From: Yamagishiella unicocca
Taxonomy: Eukaryota; Chlorophyta; Chlorophyceae; Chlamydomonadales; Volvocaceae
Length of the DNA: 64,000 nucleotides
Reading direction: 5' to 3'
Assembly (NCBI GenBank): GCA_003116995.1
Contig: BDSL01000003.1
Span: forward strand, 868,001 to 932,000
Part shown: piece after piece, positions 30,385-42,110 of the stretch
Position numbering within the stretch: position 1 is the stretch's first letter
How the letters are laid out: each line of letters opens with the position of its first letter
The notes under the pieces: model-generated
What the model saw: the letters and a program-made list of their open reading frames with translations, nothing else
Databases searched by the model: none
What the model was told of the DNA's origin: nothing
Translations under genes and position numbers: made by a program

Positions 30385-32879
30385 CTCCTGCCCGCGTGCA
30401 AGGCGGTCGGCGGAAGCGGGTCAGGCGAGGTGGAGCCGCACCAGGAAATTCAGTCCAGAAGGCGCCGCAGCATGGGATCGGGATCTGGCAGCGGAATCTG
30501 AAGAGGTGCTTTGCGCTTGCACCTATTGGGGCTGTCTGTGGGAGCTATGGAGGCTCGCCAGTGTAAAGGCTTGGAGTTACTCGTCTCAGGGAGGCCATAG
30601 CCGCATCTGAGAGCGTCCCAAGGGTCGGTGTGCCCTGGGTTCACCTTCGTTCGTTCCCACGCATCCAACTGCGTTATACATGGGCTGGCTGCCCCCCAGT
30701 ACGTTTCGCAGCCGGGCAATTTCGCGCGGCCAGGGACTTGCAACGCAAGTGGTGTTGCTGGTAGAGGCTGACGCGCGACAAAGTGAACCGGTGTGAACAC
30801 ACCCGCAAAAGCCAGAAGACGCCTCCGCAGGACGCCCCACCGTGCCAGGCGCATTGAGGGCCGCAGTTGCAAAGGAATTGGCCGCGACCGCACGGCATTG
30901 GCCGCTCGGTAGCTGTGCCGCACTGGCGCCGACTAGGCTTCGATGCACTGCCAATCAGGAGATGCTACTGACCTCAGCATACGTTCGTGGCATGGCGCCT
31001 CCCGTCTTGTTGAAATCGCAAGGGACAGTTCCGGTCGCGGCGTCCGAAGCACCCGTAACTGTCGGTTTTACTGCGCACTCTATTAATGCCCAATCAATAA
31101 ATTATCTCATAGTGCAGCAAAATTAATTGGATAAGGACAGAAAACCAGAAGGCAACTTACGTGGAGCGTATCCTAGCTCTCTAAAGGTGGCTTGGCACAT
31201 CAACACGAATGCCTTTATTTAAGATCTTTAGATCCACGGTCATGTGTGTCCATTACGGCGGTTTGTGGCAAAAGCACGCTGTCGCGGGCTATGACGCATC
31301 AGCGCAAAGAAGCCAAACACGGCCCTATTACCGGTATGGGGTTGGATGACCCACAAGGCCGGAACAGAGTAATAGCTCTATGATTAAGCTTATTGGTCCT
31401 CTTGGGGATAGTAGCCACCCGCATCCACCCCACACCTTGTTCCATGCGCCCCATCGTTACATGTTCCGTCCCCAGGATCTCCAAGCGCACGTGCAAGTTC
31501 TAACTTCCCAAGCACCCCCTTGTATCAGGGGACGCATCCGATTCTCCTCAATACTGCGGAAGTTTGAGCACCTAGACGGACATGACACAATTCCGCGCGT
31601 GTTCCCCCTTCAAGGCCCTGGGATAAACACGCCGCCCCTCGCCCCCCTTCCCACGTCCCACAATACAACCTGCGGTAAGCTTGCCGTGGGCGCATACATC
31701 TGCGTGGCTGCGGACATGGGCAAAACAACTGAGCTGAACTCAGCGCCCTCGGAGTGAGTGGATTCTGGTTGCCGACATCTCCTTTCGTTAACTCGCGCTA
31801 CGTGATACGTTGCCAGTCCATTTCACATGTCACTGGTACCATCGGTACTCGACGGAATAGAGGGCCGATTTCCAACAACAAAACTTCTTGCCAGCACGCT
31901 TAGCTTAGTCCTGGGAACACGGACTAGTGGCATTCTGCCGTACAGCCTCATGCCCAAGGGGCCTACCGCCTACGGCCCTACGCCCAGTTAAAACGGCTAT
32001 AGCTGCGCAAAGCCCGCAATACATAGACGGTAATGTTACAGTGTACTGAAGCCGGGCGAACCCAGGACAAGAAGAGGGGCCCATGACCGTGGCTTCACAA
32101 AACCAGAGCCGGGGCTGAACCCAGCAGAGACACAGGAAAGGCTATCCTCGCTTGCCTTACTATTTCGGCATACCTACTGTCGGCATACTTTTTCCTAACC
32201 AGATCAAGGAGGATTTGACTTCGATTATGGAAAAGCCTTTGTAATTATGCTCCTAACAAATTCACCCGGGCTTGGGAACACTGTAACTTCTCGTTATACA
32301 AATTCAGTGGAATTGCCACGTAGACGCCGTGCATCGCCACATCAATAATATATCCAATATCTCGGCGTAACCGGGTTTCGTACGTCAAATAAAAATCGTC
32401 CCTTACGCCATTACGCGCAACAAAACAGGAAACAAGAAACAACATTAAAATGTTACTGTATTGACATATTCCGGCGCGCATGCGGACAATGTGCTCGACT
32501 TCAGTGACGACGGAAGTCCAGTAAACCCGTGAGGAACGTTATGCTGGACATTTCCACCCCTGGTCAAGTTCTTGTATCCAACTCGAGGTAGTTCGTCATG
32601 TTGACTGATGGTTTGGCCGGTGAGTGGCAGTCCTAAGATGTCTGTCGGAACCGGAACATGTCGCCACCGGCTACGTTGCTGTTTTGCTTGACTCTGCGTG
32701 TTTCTCCGAACTCATGTTTGATCACCTTATGCAGTTCTCGGCACTGATAACTATATTGTGCTTGTACGCAGCTCTGTTGCCGGTTACGGTCCGAGCGCGG
32801 GCCCGTTTCCCTTCTGCATCTTTGTTACTGCTGCCATCTTCTTCCAATTACAGGCAAGCTACCGCTTGAGGTCTCCATC
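30385..32879. other. Divergent intergenic region upstream of RtcB (-) and of the 32880 gene (+)
   Basis: About 2.5 kb without a supportable gene; the frames are short and lack family motifs. It must contain the RtcB promoter near its left end. Near its right end it holds the 5' leader of the gene at 32880, including a likely splice acceptor (AATTACAG) at 32853. Confidence 0.45.
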
Positions 32880-34931
32880 ATGGGCAAGATGGAAGCACAG
32901 GAGCGCGACCTTGCACCCGTCTCGCCGCACCCGCGCTCTTGCACGTTCGCGGCGCAAAGCCCCCTGGTCAAGGACATGCAGCTTGATGTCGACAAATCTA
33001 CGACACGGAGTGAGGATGGAATGGTCACCGCCACTGCTCTAGCGCGCTCGCGCGCTTGTTACGTTAGACGGCAGGGAAGCCTTCCGTTCATCGACGACAA
33101 GCCGCCTGCAGACTTCGAGGCGCCAACACACATCTCGACTACTTTCACTTATCACAACCAGCCGTTGCTGCCTCTGGACGGTGCGTCTGGCTTCCAGGAC
33201 ATGGACATGGGCAGGGGGCCGGCGCAGCAGCTCGACCGGCCGACTTCGCAATCGAAGCTGGATTATGTGTACATGCACACCCCGCCAATCCGATGCAACC
33301 AGACGGACAGGATCAACAAGAGCAGCAGCTACACCAACAGCGGCGCACTCGGCAACTTTGCGCAGTTCAGCTTCAAGGACTGTGACGGGCTCGACGCCAT
33401 AGCCGAGGCTGCAGCGGCCTGCAGGGCGACTGCTTCTGTTCCTGCAGCTACTGCCGTAGCCGCGGCAACTAGCGGCCAAATGCACACAGCGCCCGGCAGC
33501 TGTGCAGCCGCCCCTGCCCCTACCGCTGCTGCCGCCGCCGCTCTCCGCCCAGCATCAGAAGTAGTGCCGCAGCCCGAGACCCTACCGCTGACTCCCCGGC
33601 CACTGCCGTACGCACCGCTGCTGGTGCCGACACACCTCATCGACCGGCTGTCCATCGCCGACCTGCATGACGGCCACTCCGAGACCCTGCTAGGTAGCGA
33701 ACCCCAGGTCATCGACCTCTTCGGCGACCAGCTGGGGGCGCCATGCTGCCGGGTGCCCATGACGTTAGGGTCCGCACTCATCGCCGGACCCAACGGCCTC
33801 GCTGCCAGCCCTCCCGCCCATCTGGACCGGCCGAACAGCCTGTGCCCTGCGTTGCCTTTTAACCTGGCGGGCGTCGATGGTGGTGGGTGTGTTGATGGTG
33901 ATGGTGGCGGCGAGATTGCATCCCGACCCATGGTCCCGTACTGCCAACCAGTCAACAGCGTTCCGGTTGCAGTTCTCGGACGGCAAGCCACTATCCGAAA
34001 CCAATGCGGCCGCCACCTTCCGCGCTACCGGGGCTGTCAGCAAGGGTATACAAACAGCCAGCCCGCTCCTGGTGGGGGCAGCGACTTCCGCGCGGCGGCA
34101 GCTGGCGTGGTGGAGCCGGTTGCGCTGTGGGGCCGGGAGTGCGCTGGCCTCCCAAACAAGCCCATGCCGGCTCAGCCCAACGGACCCGCATGGGGCTGGC
34201 CACAGCTGGCATCCGACGCACGGGCTTGTCAGGTCATGCCGTACGACACACGAATCGCAATGTACGACAGCGGCATCAGCGTCGACAAGGTCTCCTCAGG
34301 CTCCACTCAGCTTTCTGAGGATGTGGGGCGGGGCGTGGTGCTAGGCTACCACCCGCAGCAGCAGCAGGAGGAGGAAATCCGCTACGGGGTCGCTGTTGAG
34401 CCGGCATGCGTGGAGGGCCCGAATGGCTACATGCTGAATGCCGCGCTCGGTTTTGGAGCCGCGGTCCGCCCCCTGCCCTCCACCCCCTCCTACCCCGCCG
34501 CCTGGCGTCCTGCGGTGCTGCTGGCGGTCGGCGCGCACGAGGAGGGCGTCGGCGCCGGCTCCGGCATCACCAGCTCACCCATGCTTGTCAGCAGCGTTGC
34601 CAACTTCGGCGGCGGCGGTGGCGGTGGTAGACTGTTGGGCCGTGGCGTCGCCCTTGCGTACGGCGCCGCTGCGTACGACACCGATGCGTACGGTACCGCA
34701 GATGACGGCGGCGTCATCTCCCGGGCTGTGCCTTCGAACGTTTGGCTGGTCGAGTCGCTGGAGCCGGCCGGAGATCGTGGCAGGGCGCTGGAGGTGCAGC
34801 CAGCACTACCGACTGAGGAGCAGGTTGACTCGGCAACGGGACCGCCGGTACTAGTCGAGCGCGCGCAGATAGGGAGGAGGGGCTCTAGCGGCTTGGCAGC
34901 TCACATACTCGGTTGTTTTGGGCGGTTTTGA
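32880..34931 (+). CDS. Unknown 683-aa low-complexity protein, single coding exon
   Basis: One uninterrupted frame from ATG 32880 to TGA 34931. An AATTACAG acceptor ending at 32853 suggests a non-coding 5' exon. The protein is hydrophilic and rich in Ala, Gly, Pro, Ser and Asp, with Ala runs, a QQQQEEE tract and a poly-Gly stretch (about residues 578-585). No signal peptide, membrane segment or catalytic motif is visible. More conserved-looking blocks are STTFTYHNQPLLPLDGASGF (about residues 82-101) and the LIDRLSIADLHDGHSE segment near 33640. Base composition and third-position GC look like a real gene. I do not recognise the family. Its layout resembles the two other large unknown genes in the window (39891 and 46323), but no clear sequence similarity among them is seen. 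Confidence 0.7.
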   Translation: MGKMEAQERDLAPVSPHPRSCTFAAQSPLVKDMQLDVDKSTTRSEDGMVTATALARSRACYVRRQGSLPFIDDKPPADFEAPTHISTTFTYHNQPLLPLDGASGFQDMDMGRGPAQQLDRPTSQSKLDYVYMHTPPIRCNQTDRINKSSSYTNSGALGNFAQFSFKDCDGLDAIAEAAAACRATASVPAATAVAAATSGQMHTAPGSCAAAPAPTAAAAAALRPASEVVPQPETLPLTPRPLPYAPLLVPTHLIDRLSIADLHDGHSETLLGSEPQVIDLFGDQLGAPCCRVPMTLGSALIAGPNGLAASPPAHLDRPNSLCPALPFNLAGVDGGGCVDGDGGGEIASRPMVPYCQPVNSVPVAVLGRQATIRNQCGRHLPRYRGCQQGYTNSQPAPGGGSDFRAAAAGVVEPVALWGRECAGLPNKPMPAQPNGPAWGWPQLASDARACQVMPYDTRIAMYDSGISVDKVSSGSTQLSEDVGRGVVLGYHPQQQQEEEIRYGVAVEPACVEGPNGYMLNAALGFGAAVRPLPSTPSYPAAWRPAVLLAVGAHEEGVGAGSGITSSPMLVSSVANFGGGGGGGRLLGRGVALAYGAAAYDTDAYGTADDGGVISRAVPSNVWLVESLEPAGDRGRALEVQPALPTEEQVDSATGPPVLVERAQIGRRGSSGLAAHILGCFGRF

Positions 34932-37900
34932 GTATCACAAGCCCGAGGTGCGGAGGGTCGTATTTAGCGTGCTATTATGGAGGGTCTTGGAGGGTCTTGC
35001 CCATCGGCTTGAGGTTGACCAAATTCATGGTGGAGGATGGAACCTCTCTTTAAATTTAGGGTTTGTTCAAAGACCGCTGCGGCGCGGCCGAAAATCGTGA
35101 TGTCCGTGAATGGGGTATGCACATTTTGACGCCAAACATTCATCGTAGGCCGTGGTTGCGCCCTTATCGTTGTTGTGAACGCATCCGGTGGAGACTGCTG
35201 AGGCGATGGGACGCGTTTGTCACGAATGAAGCTCGAGCAGTGGTCTCCAGCTATAGCAGGACATGTTGGAAGTTGTGGACAGCTGTTTGGTTTGCTCCTG
35301 TTTTGTCGTTGCTGTTTACAATCCGGATTGCGGGCTGAAGGAGCCGCTTATGCGTACACTTTCAAGAACAAAGTACACGAGTTGTCGTCGCCGTTGCTTC
35401 ACCGTGACTCCTTGAAGGATCGGGACGCGGGAGCGCCCTGCAAGGCCCTTGAGCGGGGACAGGGAGCGCTCGACTGCTTTTACGACTGCTTGTGTTGCAC
35501 GCGCATATGTTCTTTATTGTACGGCATACGCATCATCGCGTTGTTGCTTGGTTGCATAGTACGGCATAGTTAGGTTGAACGGCATTGTAGCTGTGGTTCG
35601 TACCGTGTCTGCGACCCCTTGTTAAATCGCGCACTCGCAATTTGCGAGCTCGTATGTCGTTAATGCTAACCGCCGTTGGTTACTCTCGGCAGCGCGCGTC
35701 CTGGAGTGTCCTGATGTCGTACCTGCGTGGAAGTGTGACCACCCCATCCTGTTGCGAGTCGTTTCATGTGTTTGGGTATGTGTTTTGTTGCCCATCTCGT
35801 TGCCGCCAACAACGGTAAAAGAAGGTGAAGAGGGGGCGCGTCGGTTTGTGGCCTGATCGCGTGCAGGGGTGGCCACCTACAAGCTGTCTCTGGGGCAGCC
35901 GAGTTGCTATGCAGTGTGCTTTGAAGGGCGAGCTTTGCCAAGGCGGTCTTAAAAAGAGCGTTGCTGAACGTCATGGATGATGTCCGGTATAAGTAAACGC
36001 GTGCGGCGCGGCTTGGTAGGTCGCCGTTGATTCCTAGGCTTGTGTTTGATAGTACCATCACCAGGCGTCACAGCCGAATGTGCAGCGCTGCGATCCCTGT
36101 GCAGAACTGCGGTGTGGCTCTGAAGCCAGTCCCAGAGGCCCAGAGGGTTTGATTTTGTTTTGTTTTCTGCCCGATTCTGTCGAAAAAGATGGCATTGTCT
36201 CTAGCTAAGCTGCTAAACCTTCGGGTGCGATGACCGTGAGCGCTAAAGATCGAATGCAGATATCCAAATGGCCCCACTTGCGGCGCCCGACCAGTGCCCG
36301 TGTTGTTGGTCAATAGATGCTCTCACTTGGGAACCAATGATGCGGGTTTTGGGTTCCTGGGGTTCTGCTGGATGTCACCAGCGCCGCTCCTGGTGCAAGC
36401 CGGTAGTGAATAATGTACAATGCTCTCTGGCGCTTGATCCAGTGCTGCCTTTAATGTGCATTAATGCGGCTGTGTGTGTAGTCAGTCTCGTTGCCAAACT
36501 GTCCCGAGTTGGACAACGTCGCCAGGTGGCAGTGTGGCCGAAGTTGGGAGCCTGGCTCCCAGTAGTTCATTGTTGTAATTGTCGCAGATTGTCAGCCGAA
36601 AAAGTGTTGTAACATCACGAATAAACGCGTTTCATGACGGTCCTTTGGCCCTCGTCCCACCCGGCTTGAACACCGTGCGCCGCCGTCTCGTGCGGCTTGA
36701 ACGCCATAGGCATTCTACACAGTTCTACCTTAGCCTGGCTCGATCGTAGCGCAAGGACTTGCAGGCGCCACCGGAGACCTGCACGCTCGACATCGCTAGT
36801 ACGCTAGGTCCCGCCGCCGATCTATGGACCGAATGTCACAATTACAGGCACACCCAGCCCCATGCCAATGGTGTAGCGGATGCCATTATCGAGGTAATTG
36901 GTACTGCGACAGGTTCAACTCGCGTCAAGACGTGCAACCAACGCCGGCTCGCCATGGCTCGCCCTGCCGCGTGCCGCGTGAGAGATGAGCTGCCAAGCGC
37001 GTGCCCGCGGCTGAATGAACGACATCTGATCGTGAGTTGGGACGGCTGCTGCATGGTGTGTCCAGTCAATGAGCACTAAACTATCATCTCCGGATGCAAC
37101 TGCTCGCTGGTGGCGAAGCCCCAGCCTGCTAGTACGACAACCCTCGTCAGCGCGCGACGGGTGCCAGATGCTCCCCTCCGCGGCATGTTGGAAGTGTCGC
37201 CGCAGCTACTGCTTCCGTTCCGCGCTCTGGAACGAGTGCACTGGGGGGGCAGGTACTGGGCCAGCAGCGGACACCTGGCGGTCCTGGTGGAGGGTGGCCA
37301 GGGTAGCATGGCTGCGGCTGTCAGCTACCAGCCAACAGAGCCGCCCATACATGTACGGTAACCAGTTGCGGGGCTCGCTCTGCCGGCCCCGGCTGACTTC
37401 TCCCACCGCACGTGCATTTGCCAATGTTCCGCGCAAGGGTTATTACAGCGGGTAGTACAAACATAAGTGTGAAACGCATGCAAAAACCGCTTTCACACTC
37501 AGTCCTATAGAGTAAGAGCTAAAACCCATACTACGGTACCATCTTCAAGGTACATATATTGCCGAAAATATACTACCATCAGACATCAACCAATAACTGC
37601 CAGGACAACCGTCGCAAAAATCCCGGCGGACTCTCGCTCCGGACACCCTCACGCATCCTTCACGCTCACGGTGAGTTGTGGTGTTGGTGTCCTGAAGAGC
37701 ACGACGCACACCTATCTGGGGTTGCTTCCCTCGCCAGCAACCCGATCCGAGCCTATCAAGGTACCCGTCCCTACACCCCTCCGCTCATTGCACGTGATGC
37801 TATCCCAAGCTACCGGTAACTTCTCAACGAGCAACGCATACAGTCCGCGAAAGCCGGCGAGGCGTGAGTGCGCGTTCTGGCCCCCGCCGCCGAACATGTC

Positions 37901-39890
37901 GGTCAGCACAAGTTCGGACATAGTAATGGTTATCGGATGGATTGCTAGCTGCAGCAAACCCTATCATCCCGTCCCCATTTGTGAATAATATGAAGGCGAC
38001 ATCCGTTCTTCGCTTCGGGGCTCGCATGTAGTCGAGCCAGGAAGGCAGCCCGCGGGGCCCTGTCCTCCAAACAAAAAACACCGCCGAAGGCGGGCCAAAC
38101 GTAGCACGGACCGCCAGGCGCAGCTGCTCCAGCAGCATAATAAACTCAATACCCCATGAAGCAGGGGTGCCAAAAGTAGGGCGAGCGAGGTCTTGCCTCC
38201 ATGGCTGCACCCACAGCAGCTTGATACATCGCACCGCAGCCAACCAGGGCGAGGGACGCCAAACGCCGCGTCCTCATTCGTTCATCTGACCAATCTCACC
38301 ACTGAACAGGGACAACAGAATTGTGCAAAAATGCACCAAAATTCGGAGTGTACAAATGCCGAGTATTTGGGAATTGTTTCGTAGCCAGAAGCGGCCCCCT
38401 GCAAGAGGCAAAGCCTTCTTTCCACCCTTCACGCAAGAGCTGCCTTCGACAATTCCATACTAGGGACATGGGCCGGCATGTGCCGTACCCGTTTTGCGTC
38501 CAGAGGATATGAACCGTCAGAAGACACGACTCCTGCTTTGGGGAGCGCGAGCCGGAACTCACAGCAGCCATCACGAACCAATGTAGCTCAGCAGTCGACT
38601 GCTGAATCAAAGGTTTGACCAGCACCGGGTCGCGACGTGCGGACCAGCCAACAAGTGCACAACAAGAGCAATACAGTTCGGCACCAGCCGGAGGCGATTA
38701 CGCCTCCGTTGGTCACGTACGGACTTCCGGTGCATCCCTCGAGGGCCCTGCGCGGCCGTTGACCCTTGTCGTCGCCCTGACACGCCACAGATGAACTAGG
38801 AACAGTTTCTTTGACGCGTATTATGATATAACCTACCAGCATCACAATCAAGGATTAAGCGCGCCTCGCAGTTCGAGGATCGTGGTACATGATATATACC
38901 AGCCCGAAATGTGCGACGGGACGCGAATAAGATTTTCGCCGACCATCGCATCCTACGCCTACCTAATACGCCGTATACCTAGACACCCCGTACGAACAGC
39001 AACCGGAGGGCACGCCCGGCGGCAGCTACCGCTGCCGGCCCGCGGCCTCAAGAACACCGGTCGCCCTTCAATCTAAGCAGCGTATCAAGAGGACATAACC
39101 GGCAGGAGCACAAGGCAGCCGACAGCAGTACAATATGTAATTAGTGGGCTTGATCAGAGCCGAGCAGCACGACAACCCGCGGGGCTATCCTGACGCAACC
39201 CCGGTCCACTCAAGACCAATGGCGCGAATGGTTGTGTTCCAACATATTCAGCGGTGTAGAATCCGCCGCAACAGTCTGGGGAAAGAAATCGCCACCAAGC
39301 CACAAGGAATCCGCACCGCCCTGGGCTTGGACGTGCCATTCCGTGTGTTATCCAAACACGATGGCTGCGAAAGTGTGCGTTCCTCAGTTCCGCAGCTGCC
39401 CCTGGCCCAAGTGGCATGCATTTGCTGGCCTCTACAGCCACGCAACCGCATGCACGCTTGCCCACGAGCGAACTGTTGACTGCGTTTATTGAATGAGCCA
39501 GCCGGAAGAGACACCCAGCCTGCCAATCCCTCCGTCCTCTTGGTCTGCGGCCCCTGGCCACAGACCTACTCTCCGCCCCACCGCACCCAGTAACCACTAC
39601 GACGCTTCGATGCGCAGCACCCCTAGCGCAGCCCATCGCCAGAGCGCACGTGGCAATGTCCTCTCGGTGCCGCCCACGACGTGTACCGTTGCAATCGGCA
39701 CCGCAGCCCGAGCAACTGCCAACCGACAACCACCAAGCAGGAGATGCGCCGTAACAAAAAACGCGCCCAGCAGCTGGGCTCGGCCGCCCGTGAACCGCAA
39801 CCATCGTTCCTCACATTTACGCCCGTGGGCCCGACACGGTTTGGAACGCACGCTGCCGTTCCTTGCTGCTGATACAACACCGCAACAAAC
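34932..39890. other. Gene-poor 5-kb region
   Basis: Lower-GC sequence with many short frames on both strands and no complete gene. Two places look somewhat coding: 37110-37361 (+), with LLPFRALERVHWGGRYWAS, and 37823-38243 (-), listed separately. The rest shows nothing I can assign. It may be old transposon or pseudogene debris. Confidence 0.4.
37823..38243 (-). pseudogene. Possible remnant or partial two-block gene, function unknown
   Basis: Two adjoining stretches on the - strand read like protein in different frames: LLEQLRLAVRATFGPPSAVF followed by a WRTGPRGLPSWLDYMRAP block (about 38180-38010), then MSELVLTDMFGGGGQNAHSR (about 37930-37870). A TTTGCTGCAG acceptor-like sequence separates the frames near 37956. 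No start, stop or other exon can be placed with confidence. I do not recognise the family. A chance open frame is possible. Confidence 0.2.
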
Positions 39891-42110
39891 CTACAGCTCC
39901 CGGGCCTTGGGTCCAACGCAACCTCCGGCGACACCTCGGGCCAAGCTGCTCACCCCGGCCCGCAGCCTCCTCCAAGCCGACTCAAGGCCGGGGCACCGGC
40001 GCTCGAGCACGACCTCCCGAACCGGCAGCGGTGGCGGGGGTGCTGCCGCTGCCGCCGACCCGCGCGTCGCCGCAACGTCCAGCACGGCCAAGGCCAGCTC
40101 CCAGCCGGTGGGCAAGTCGAGCAGCGAGGCGCCAGCCCACGATGACTTCGACGTGCTGCGTTGCAGACGCAGCCGCTGCGCTGGGCCGTGCGCCTGGGCG
40201 GGCTGGTCGCCCTCGCCGAACAGGCTGTCCGCATCGTCGCCGTCGCCGAGGTGCTCACAGGCGTGGTTGACGTGGTTGCTCACTGCGGCCTCCACTGGGT
40301 GCGATTGGGGCTCCACCGCACGAGCGGCAGCGGCGGCGGCCACGCCCCACGGCAGGACCTGCGCCCGTGCGCGGTGGTTGCGGTGGTTGGGACCCGGACC
40401 CGGACAGAGCGACTGCACGCCGCCGCCGTCGTCGACCTCGTCGTCGCAGTACCCCAGCTCGCCATCCTCCATGCACCCGGTCATGATCGCGATGTCGTCA
40501 TCATCGTCGTCGTCATCGATGAGGTCGGCGCCCCCATCTCCGTCTTGACCGTTCGCGCCGCCGCCGGCGTAGCCAACATGATAACCCACCATCGAACGCC
40601 CGCCCGGCGCGTCCTGCGCCCACTCGCTGAAGCGAGCGTTGCCGGCGTTGCCAACGCGGCGCAGCGGGCCGGCCCGGCCCCTGCAGCGCCGGCTCTCGGA
40701 CCAGCTGTTCGTCGCGGTGGCGCCCAGGAGCGTGGCGATGGTGGGTGCAACCGGGGCGGCGGGGGCTGCTGCGCTCCTATAGCCCGTGTTGCAGGCCCTG
40801 TGCCGGCGCTGTATGCTCCTCTCGCCAGCTGAGAACGCCACGCGCCCGGCAGCCGCTGTCCCCGCGGCAGCGGCCTTGGCAGGGCTGGCGGCGGCAGCGA
40901 TGGCGGCGGCGATGCTGGCGCCGAAAGAAGCGAGGCAGCGGTCCCCGGTGACGACGCCGTAGCGGCTGTCCGGTCCGCCGGCGCCGCCAGAGGCTAGCGC
41001 CGGTAGGGCCTCGTAGGCTCCGCTGCAGCCGGCCGGGGAGCGGTTCGAGCCCGGCCCTTCCCGGAGCGCCGACCAGCAACGCGAAGCAGGGACCGTTCCG
41101 CCGACCATGTCGGCGCCCCAGGCAGCTGCGGTCTCGACACCCGCAGCGGCAGCAGCCTCTACGGCCGGCAGTCCTGTTGGCATCATGTCAAGATATGTGG
41201 GTGCGGCTGCTGCCACTCGGTCACTGCCTCCGCTACTAACACAATCCCGGGGGCCTCCAGCTGCTGCCCCTACGTCTCCGGCACCCGACTGCAGCACGCC
41301 GTCCAAGATCAAGCCCACCTCATCCCCTGCCGCGGCGGCGTCGCCACCGCCGCCAGAGGTCGCAGTCGGTGGGAAGGCTGCAGCGAGGGCACGGAAAGCG
41401 GACGTCAGCGGCAGCATGTGGGCCCCATGTGGGTCAGCCGCCTCCAAGCCACTCGCCGCGCAGCTTTCTGCCAGCTCTGCGTCGCCTAAGCACCCGGCGG
41501 GCCCCTGACGGTTCCGGCCTCCGCTGTCGGCGCCGCCGGGCTGTTCCACCTCACCCGCCGACTCATCTGGCTCCTCCGCCAGCAGCTGCATCCAGGGTGT
41601 GCCGAGCAACAACTCCGTGGAGGGTCCGTGGTGCTGGGCCCCACAGCCGCCGCCGTCGACCTCGCTGCGGTCGGATTGGCCCGCCGGTCGTGACGGGCGG
41701 CGGAGCTGGGTCATGGGTGAGAGGTGCAGCTGCTGCTGCATGTCAGACGTGCCGCTCTGAAGCCGGACGCACAAGCTTACGGCGCTGCCGATGCTGAGGG
41801 GGATTGAGCTGCCGACGCCGCTGAGGCTGCTGAGCGCCAGTGACGACGACAGGTCGGAGGTGGTGGAGGGCAAGACGCCGTCGCATGCGTCTGAGTGCCG
41901 GCCAGGCAGAGTGCTGCCGCAACTGCTGCGGTCGCGATGGTGGCGGTGGGCGCCGTTGTCCATGAGGGTGGCCGTGTTGACGGTCATCGTACGGCCGGCA
42001 AAATGACGAGCGATGTGTGGTACGACCGGGATTGCCTGGGCGGACATCTTCAGGGAGTGGAAGAGCGTTCCTTCGGCGACCGCTGTGAGGGCGGACGGAT
42101 GGGAGTCCAT
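39891..42110 (-). CDS. Unknown 739-aa low-complexity protein, single coding exon
   Basis: One frame from the first good ATG at 42110 (MDSHPSALTAV) to the stop at 39891. It is open a little further upstream but with no earlier ATG. It is rich in Ala, Gly, Ser and Arg. Features: His/Arg-rich segment near the N-terminus, a Ser/Leu-rich block (SDLSSSLALSSLSGVGSS), several Ala/Gly tracts, an acidic run of eight Asp (about bases 40480-40510) and a Cys-containing acidic block (CMEDGELGYCDDEVDD). No membrane or catalytic motif is seen. The acidic and low-complexity character fits a nuclear or regulatory protein, but that is inference. Neighbours give no functional clue. Confidence 0.65.
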   Translation of the reverse strand: MDSHPSALTAVAEGTLFHSLKMSAQAIPVVPHIARHFAGRTMTVNTATLMDNGAHRHHRDRSSCGSTLPGRHSDACDGVLPSTTSDLSSSLALSSLSGVGSSIPLSIGSAVSLCVRLQSGTSDMQQQLHLSPMTQLRRPSRPAGQSDRSEVDGGGCGAQHHGPSTELLLGTPWMQLLAEEPDESAGEVEQPGGADSGGRNRQGPAGCLGDAELAESCAASGLEAADPHGAHMLPLTSAFRALAAAFPPTATSGGGGDAAAAGDEVGLILDGVLQSGAGDVGAAAGGPRDCVSSGGSDRVAAAAPTYLDMMPTGLPAVEAAAAAGVETAAAWGADMVGGTVPASRCWSALREGPGSNRSPAGCSGAYEALPALASGGAGGPDSRYGVVTGDRCLASFGASIAAAIAAAASPAKAAAAGTAAAGRVAFSAGERSIQRRHRACNTGYRSAAAPAAPVAPTIATLLGATATNSWSESRRCRGRAGPLRRVGNAGNARFSEWAQDAPGGRSMVGYHVGYAGGGANGQDGDGGADLIDDDDDDDDIAIMTGCMEDGELGYCDDEVDDGGGVQSLCPGPGPNHRNHRARAQVLPWGVAAAAAARAVEPQSHPVEAAVSNHVNHACEHLGDGDDADSLFGEGDQPAQAHGPAQRLRLQRSTSKSSWAGASLLDLPTGWELALAVLDVAATRGSAAAAAPPPPLPVREVVLERRCPGLESAWRRLRAGVSSLARGVAGGCVGPKAREL

